Part shown: piece by piece, positions 60,051 through 64,000 of the stretch
Layout: the number at the start of each line of letters is the position of its first letter
Position numbering within the stretch: position 1 is the first letter of the stretch
From: an uncultured Ruminococcus sp.
GTDB taxonomy: Bacteria > Bacillota > Clostridia > Oscillospirales > Ruminococcaceae
Direction: 5' to 3'
DNA length: 64,000 bases
Assembly: GCF_934476685.1 (NCBI RefSeq)
Contig: NZ_CAKSNX010000001.1
Coordinates: forward strand, 124,001-188,000
Notes under the pieces: generated by a model
Seen by the model: only the letters and a program-made list of their open reading frames with translations
What the model was told of the DNA's origin: nothing
Database searches by the model: none
Translations under genes and position numbers: made by a program

Positions 60051-61340
60051 ATGATAGATATCAAACTTATCAGAACAAATCCTGAAATCGTGAAGGAAAA
60101 TATCAAGAAGAAGTTTCAGGATGAAAAGCTTGTGCTTGTTGACGAAGTAGCAGCATTTGACGTTGAATACAGAGCAGCAAGAACAAAGGCTGACGAACTG
60201 AGAAATCAGAGAAATGTAAAGTCTAAGCAGATAGGCGGACTTATGGCTAAGGGTCAGAAGGAAGAGGCTGAGGCTGTAAAGGCTGAGGTTTCCGCTATGG
60301 CTAAGGAGCTTGCTGACCTTGAAGTAAAGGAGCAGGAGCTTGAAGCTAAGATCCGTGAAAGAATGCTCGTTATCCCTAACATCATTGACGAGAGCGTTCC
60401 GATAGGCAAGGACGACAGCGAGAATGTTGAGATCGAAAAGTTCGGCGAGCCTGTTGTTCCTGAGTACGAAGTTCCTTATCATGTTGATATTATGGAAACT
60501 TTCGATGGTATCGACCTTGACGCTGCAAGAAAAACTTCCGGCAACGGTTTCTACTATCTTAAGGGTGATATCGCAAGACTTCATTCCGCTATACTTTCCT
60601 ATGCAAGAGATTTTATGATCGACAGAGGATTTACATATTATGTTCCTCCTTTCATGATCCGTTCTGACGTTGTTACAGGCGTTATGAGCTTTGCCGAAAT
60701 GGAAGGCATGATGTATAAGATCGAGGGCGAAGATCTTTACCTTATCGGTACTTCCGAACATTCTATGATCGGTAAGTTCATCAAGACTACACTTCCTGAG
60801 GCTGATCTCCCTCAGACTCTCACCAGCTATTCACCTTGCTTCAGAAAGGAAGTAGGCGCTCACGGTATAGAGGAAAGAGGCGTTTACAGAATACACCAGT
60901 TTGAAAAGCAGGAAATGATCGTTGTATGTAAGCCTGAGGACAGCAAGACTTGGTATGACAAGCTCTGGCAGAATTCAGTTGACTTCTTCCGTTCACTTGA
61001 TATCCCTGTAAGAACACTGGAGTGCTGCTCAGGCGACCTCGCTGACCTTAAGGTAAAGAGCTGCGATGTTGAAGCTTGGAGCCCTCGCCAGAAGAAGTAT
61101 TTCGAGGTAGGTTCATGCTCTAACCTCGGCGACGCTCAGGCAAGAAGACTTCAGATCAGAGTTAAGGGCGAGGACGGCACAAAGTATTTCGCTCATACTC
61201 TTAACAACACCGTTGTTGCTCCTCCGAGAATGCTTATCGCTTTCCTTGAGAACAACCTTAATGCAGACGGCACAGTTTCTATCCCTGAACCACTCATAAT
61301 GTATATGGGCGGAAAAGATAAGCTCGTTCCTAAGAAATAA
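60051..61340 (+). CDS. serS: Seryl-tRNA synthetase
   Basis: 429 residues: N-terminal coiled-coil arm for tRNA-Ser (about 25-105), class II motif 2 (PCFRKEVGAHGIEERGVYRIHQFEKQE, seen in parts such as CFRKEVG and RIHQFEK) and motif 3 (NNTVVAPPRMLIAFLENN). It charges tRNA-Ser and tRNA-Sec. AAAGGAG precedes the ATG. The upstream 5' leader is short with no T-box sequence. Confidence 0.98.
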   Translation: MIDIKLIRTNPEIVKENIKKKFQDEKLVLVDEVAAFDVEYRAARTKADELRNQRNVKSKQIGGLMAKGQKEEAEAVKAEVSAMAKELADLEVKEQELEAKIRERMLVIPNIIDESVPIGKDDSENVEIEKFGEPVVPEYEVPYHVDIMETFDGIDLDAARKTSGNGFYYLKGDIARLHSAILSYARDFMIDRGFTYYVPPFMIRSDVVTGVMSFAEMEGMMYKIEGEDLYLIGTSEHSMIGKFIKTTLPEADLPQTLTSYSPCFRKEVGAHGIEERGVYRIHQFEKQEMIVVCKPEDSKTWYDKLWQNSVDFFRSLDIPVRTLECCSGDLADLKVKSCDVEAWSPRQKKYFEVGSCSNLGDAQARRLQIRVKGEDGTKYFAHTLNNTVVAPPRMLIAFLENNLNADGTVSIPEPLIMYMGGKDKLVPKK

Positions 61341-61347
61341 TCATACA

Positions 61348-61383
61348 AAATGCGGAGAGATAATGCCCTCCGCATTTTTTGTT
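61348..61383 (+). terminator. Intrinsic terminator of serS
   Basis: Perfect stem AAATGCGGAG/CTCCGCATTT with a 10-base loop and T run, eight bases after the stop. Confidence 0.88.
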
Positions 61384-61479
61384 AAGTTAAAGCATATTAT
61401 ATATGCTTTGCGTATTGCAAATTGTTGTCAGTATTGCATTACTGAAATAATATATTAATAGTTTGTTAGGAAATCTACG

Positions 61480-61508
61480 TTGACAAATTCTTATAAATAG
61501 TGTATATT
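61480..61508 (+). promoter_or_regulatory. Sigma-A promoter for guaB
   Basis: TTGACA (61480-61485), a 17-base spacer and TATATT (61503-61508), 60 bases before the start; no purine riboswitch was seen. Confidence 0.78.
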
Positions 61509-61567
61509 TATAAGAATATTATAAGTTTTTAAAGAATTAATATGATTAAAGTGCGGGAGGTAAATTT

Positions 61568-63043
61568 ATGCTGGAAACAAATCCAAACAATAAGTTTGTA
61601 AAGGAAGGTCTTACTTTTGATGACGTACTGCTTATCCCGGGAGAGTCTGATTGCACTCCTGATATGGTGGATATCCATACTCATCTGACTAAGGACATTG
61701 TACTTAATACGCCTATCATGACTTCTGCCATGGACACAGTTACAGAGGCTAAAATGGCTATCGCTATTGCTCGTGAGGGCGGTATCGGTATTATCCATAA
61801 GAATATGACTATTGCTCAGCAGGCTGAAGAGGTCGATAAGGTAAAGCGTTCTGAAAACGGCGTTATCGTAAATCCTTTCTCACTTACCGCTGATAAAACT
61901 GTTGCCGAGGCTGACAAGCTTATGGGCAAGTATAAGATCTCCGGTGTGCCGATCGTAAATGAAAAAGGTCAGCTTGAGGGTATCCTTACAAACCGTGACC
62001 TCAGATTTATCACAGATTTCGATATCAAGATCGCTGACGTTATGACTAAGGAAAACCTTGTTACAGCTCCTGTTGATACTGATCTCGCAGGCGCACAGAA
62101 GATCCTTATGAAGCATAAAATCGAAAAGCTCCCGCTGGTTGATAAGGACGGTATTCTTAAGGGCCTTATCACTATAAAGGATATTGAAAAGGCTGTTCAG
62201 TATCCAAACTCTGCAAGAGATAAGAAGGGCAGACTTCTCTGCGGCGCTACTATCGGCATGACAAACGATATCCTCGACAGAGCAGGTGCTCTTATCGACG
62301 CTCAGGTTGACGTTCTCGTCCTCGATTCCGCTCATGGTCATTCAATGAATGTTATAAACTGCCTTAAGAAAGTTAAGGCTGCTTTCCCGAATACTCCTGT
62401 TATCGCAGGAAATATCGCAACTGCTGAGGCTGCAAGAGCTCTTTGTGAAGCAGGCGCTGACGCTATCAAGGTCGGTATCGGTCCTGGTTCTATCTGTACT
62501 ACACGAGTAGTTGCAGGCATCGGTGTTCCTCAGATCACAGCTGTTTATGACGCTGCCTGTGCTGCTGCTGAGTATGGCATTCCTGTTATCGCTGACGGCG
62601 GTATAAAGTATTCAGGTGATATCGTTAAGGCTCTTGCCGCTGGCGCAAGCGTTGTTATGCTCGGTTCTGTACTCGCAGGCTGTGAAGAAGCTCCAGGCGA
62701 AACTGAGATCTATCAGGGCAGACAGTTCAAGGTTTACAGAGGCATGGGTTCTCTCGCAGCAATGAACAAGGGTTCAAAGGACAGATACTTCCAGACAAAC
62801 TCCAAGAAGCTCGTTCCTGAGGGAGTTGAGGGAAGAGTTGCTTATAAGGGACCTGTATCTGACACTATCTTCCAGCTTGTCGGCGGTATCCGTTCCGGTA
62901 TGGGTTACTGCGGCTGCCACACTATCGAAGAGCTTGGTTCTAAGGCTCAGTTCGTAAGGATCACAGGCGCAGGTCTTAAAGAATCCCACCCACACGATAT
63001 CTATATCACTAAGGAAGCTCCTAACTATTCAGCTGGTATCTGA
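61568..63043 (+). CDS. guaB: Inosine-5'-monophosphate dehydrogenase
   Basis: 491 residues: catalytic barrel start LTFDDVLLIPGESD, two CBS domains (about 98-156 and 158-214), VLDSAHGHS, and the active-site loop GPGSICTTR with catalytic Cys310, then VIADGGIKYSGDIVKALAAGA (family phosphate site) and the flap. It oxidises IMP to XMP with NAD, the rate-limiting step to GTP. GGAGG precedes the ATG. Confidence 0.98.
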   Translation: MLETNPNNKFVKEGLTFDDVLLIPGESDCTPDMVDIHTHLTKDIVLNTPIMTSAMDTVTEAKMAIAIAREGGIGIIHKNMTIAQQAEEVDKVKRSENGVIVNPFSLTADKTVAEADKLMGKYKISGVPIVNEKGQLEGILTNRDLRFITDFDIKIADVMTKENLVTAPVDTDLAGAQKILMKHKIEKLPLVDKDGILKGLITIKDIEKAVQYPNSARDKKGRLLCGATIGMTNDILDRAGALIDAQVDVLVLDSAHGHSMNVINCLKKVKAAFPNTPVIAGNIATAEAARALCEAGADAIKVGIGPGSICTTRVVAGIGVPQITAVYDAACAAAEYGIPVIADGGIKYSGDIVKALAAGASVVMLGSVLAGCEEAPGETEIYQGRQFKVYRGMGSLAAMNKGSKDRYFQTNSKKLVPEGVEGRVAYKGPVSDTIFQLVGGIRSGMGYCGCHTIEELGSKAQFVRITGAGLKESHPHDIYITKEAPNYSAGI

Positions 63044-63099
63044 TAACAGCAAGTATTTTATTAAGTTTGTTTTGATGAAAATTTATAAGTGGATCTGAT

Positions 63100-63852
63100 A
63101 TGAATATATTTTTAAGACTGGCATTTCTGTTTGCCGTCGGAAGTATGATAGGCTGGGTCATTGAGCTTTTTTACAGAAAGTTTTTCGACCCCGTGAACGT
63201 AGAACGAAAGTGGCTCAATCCTGGATTTCTTACAGGACCATACCTCCCGCTTTACGGCTTTAGCCTTATCGTGCTTTATCTTCTGGCAAGATTGGAGCAG
63301 TGTGTTCCCTTTGAGAACATATGGCTCAAAAGAATAGCGCTGTTTGTTGTTATGGCGATAGTTATTACCGCTATCGAGTACCTTACAGGTATGATCTTTA
63401 TCGTTAAGTTAAAGATCATGCTTTGGGATTACAGACAGTTCTGTGGGAATTATAAAGGAATAATTTGTCCGCTCTACTCCTTCTTTTGGGTTGTTTTAAG
63501 TGCATTTTATTATTTCTGTATAAACCCTTATATACTTGATGCACTTAACTGGCTGGCACAGAATCTTGCATTTTCATTTGTGATCGGTCTTTATTATGGT
63601 GTATTCTTTATGGATCTTGGTATGTCAATAAAGAACATTGTGAATATTACTGAATTTGCTCATGAAAATCAGATAGTAATTTTCATTGACGAACTTAAAG
63701 AACAAATAAGAAGTGTGCGTTCAAAAAACAAAGAGAAACTCTCCTTTTTTGAATCTATTCGTTTTTCCAACACCCTTACGAACAGTCTTGAAAGATATCG
63801 TGAACTGAGGGAAAAGCTTGAAAAAAGAAAAGATAAAAAGGAAAAGAACTGA
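63100..63852 (+). CDS. CmpB-type putative ABC transporter permease (DUF1113-like)
   Basis: 250 residues with five or six membrane segments, and motifs GWVIELFYRKFFDPVNVE, NPGFLTGPYLPLYGF, AIEYLTGMI and WDYRQFCGNYKG typical of the ABC_trans_CmpB family found in many gut Clostridia. The tail is a Lys/Glu-rich cytoplasmic coil (about 205-250). No ABC ATPase is near, so the transporter label is only a family name. Weak Shine-Dalgarno sequence (AAGTGGA). Confidence 0.8.
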   Translation: MNIFLRLAFLFAVGSMIGWVIELFYRKFFDPVNVERKWLNPGFLTGPYLPLYGFSLIVLYLLARLEQCVPFENIWLKRIALFVVMAIVITAIEYLTGMIFIVKLKIMLWDYRQFCGNYKGIICPLYSFFWVVLSAFYYFCINPYILDALNWLAQNLAFSFVIGLYYGVFFMDLGMSIKNIVNITEFAHENQIVIFIDELKEQIRSVRSKNKEKLSFFESIRFSNTLTNSLERYRELREKLEKRKDKKEKN

Positions 63853-63858
63853 TAATTC

Positions 63859-63888
63859 AGCGGCTGATAAATTTTCAGCCGCTTTTTT
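63859..63888 (+). terminator. Intrinsic terminator after the CmpB-type gene
   Basis: Perfect stem AGCGGCTGA/TCAGCCGCT with a 7-base loop and six T. Confidence 0.88.
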
Positions 63889-63910
63889 GTTGATAAATCC
63901 CCTGCCGATA

Positions 63911-63939
63911 TTGCAAAATCCAACAAACTGTGATATAAT
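63911..63939 (+). promoter_or_regulatory. Sigma-A promoter for the next gene
   Basis: TTGCAA (63911-63916), a 17-base spacer and TATAAT (63934-63939), about 50 bases before the ATG at 63991. Confidence 0.7.
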
Positions 63940-63990
63940 TATCTCAATATCTTTATATTAGTAAAATATAAAATGAAAGGATAAAATTTT

Positions 63991-64000
63991 ATGCTGATGA
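63991..64000 (+). CDS. Start of a truncated gene at the window edge
   Basis: An ATG follows GAAAGGATAAAATTTT and a good promoter; only three codons (Met-Leu-Met) are visible, so nothing can be said about the product. Confidence 0.45.

Overview
The window is a 64 kb chromosomal segment around the replication origin of a Gram-positive, AT-leaning Clostridia member. Gene content and style point to a plant-fibre-degrading Ruminococcus-type bacterium (Oscillospiraceae): the Firmicutes origin order dnaA-dnaN-S4-recF-remB-gyrB-gyrA, a GH74 xyloglucanase lipoprotein, a GH36 alpha-galactosidase, xylose isomerase, a CE2-type esterase, spoVG, and an NPTTG sortase substrate. Species cannot be fixed from this sequence alone; the Ruminococcus assignment is an inference.

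Layout. 1-3.6 kb: a leftward envelope cluster (YfhO-type membrane protein, Nudix hydrolase, edge-truncated CDP-glycerol glycerophosphotransferase). 3.8-6.7 kb: a P-type cation ATPase behind a yybP-ykoY (manganese) riboswitch and intrinsic terminator. 7-13.6 kb: a sortase-anchored protein, cardiolipin synthase, a zinc-ribbon protein, lexA, murC and spoVG. 13.6-15.7 kb: an intergenic repeat region, a PRTase-like gene, and a non-coding stretch carrying a cluster of origin-like 9-mers. 15.7-24.6 kb: GH74, GH36 and xylA, each with its own promoter, then a TatD-GT2-SseB operon. 24.7-32.9 kb: rightward genes (CE2-like esterase; a four-gene MacAB-like efflux operon with two adaptor proteins behind a structured, terminator-containing leader; a coiled-coil membrane protein). 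33.0-43.2 kb: gyrA, a small membrane protein, gyrB, remB, recF, S4 protein, dnaN and dnaA, all leftward. 43.6-64 kb: rpmH, rnpA, yidD, yidC, khpB/jag, mnmE, mnmG, Nif3-like, rqcH, DNA glycosylase, two zinc-ribbon proteins, a CAP-domain protein, noc-like, parA, parB, serS, guaB and a CmpB-type membrane protein, almost all rightward. Genes therefore mostly point away from the origin.

The origin is best placed in the dnaA-dnaN spacer (41.2-41.8 kb). It holds six exact copies of TGTTGAAAA/TTTTCAACA and a TAG-trio tract next to box-like sequences, which resembles a basal unwinding system. These boxes differ from the textbook TTATCCACA, and the DnaA domain IV here has lost several usual base-contacting residues, which suggests protein and site changed together. 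Three parS palindromes surround the noc/parA/parB genes.

Other points of note. The alpha-galactosidase and tatD reading frames both need an AUA initiation codon to recover their conserved N-termini. yfhO and dnaN both have a stem-loop between the Shine-Dalgarno sequence and the start codon. A second cluster of origin-type boxes lies about 26 kb from oriC. One efflux adaptor carries a whole extra domain at the tip of its coiled-coil hairpin. GH36 and xylA promoters share an operator-like motif. No tRNA, rRNA, insertion sequence, prophage or CRISPR array was seen.
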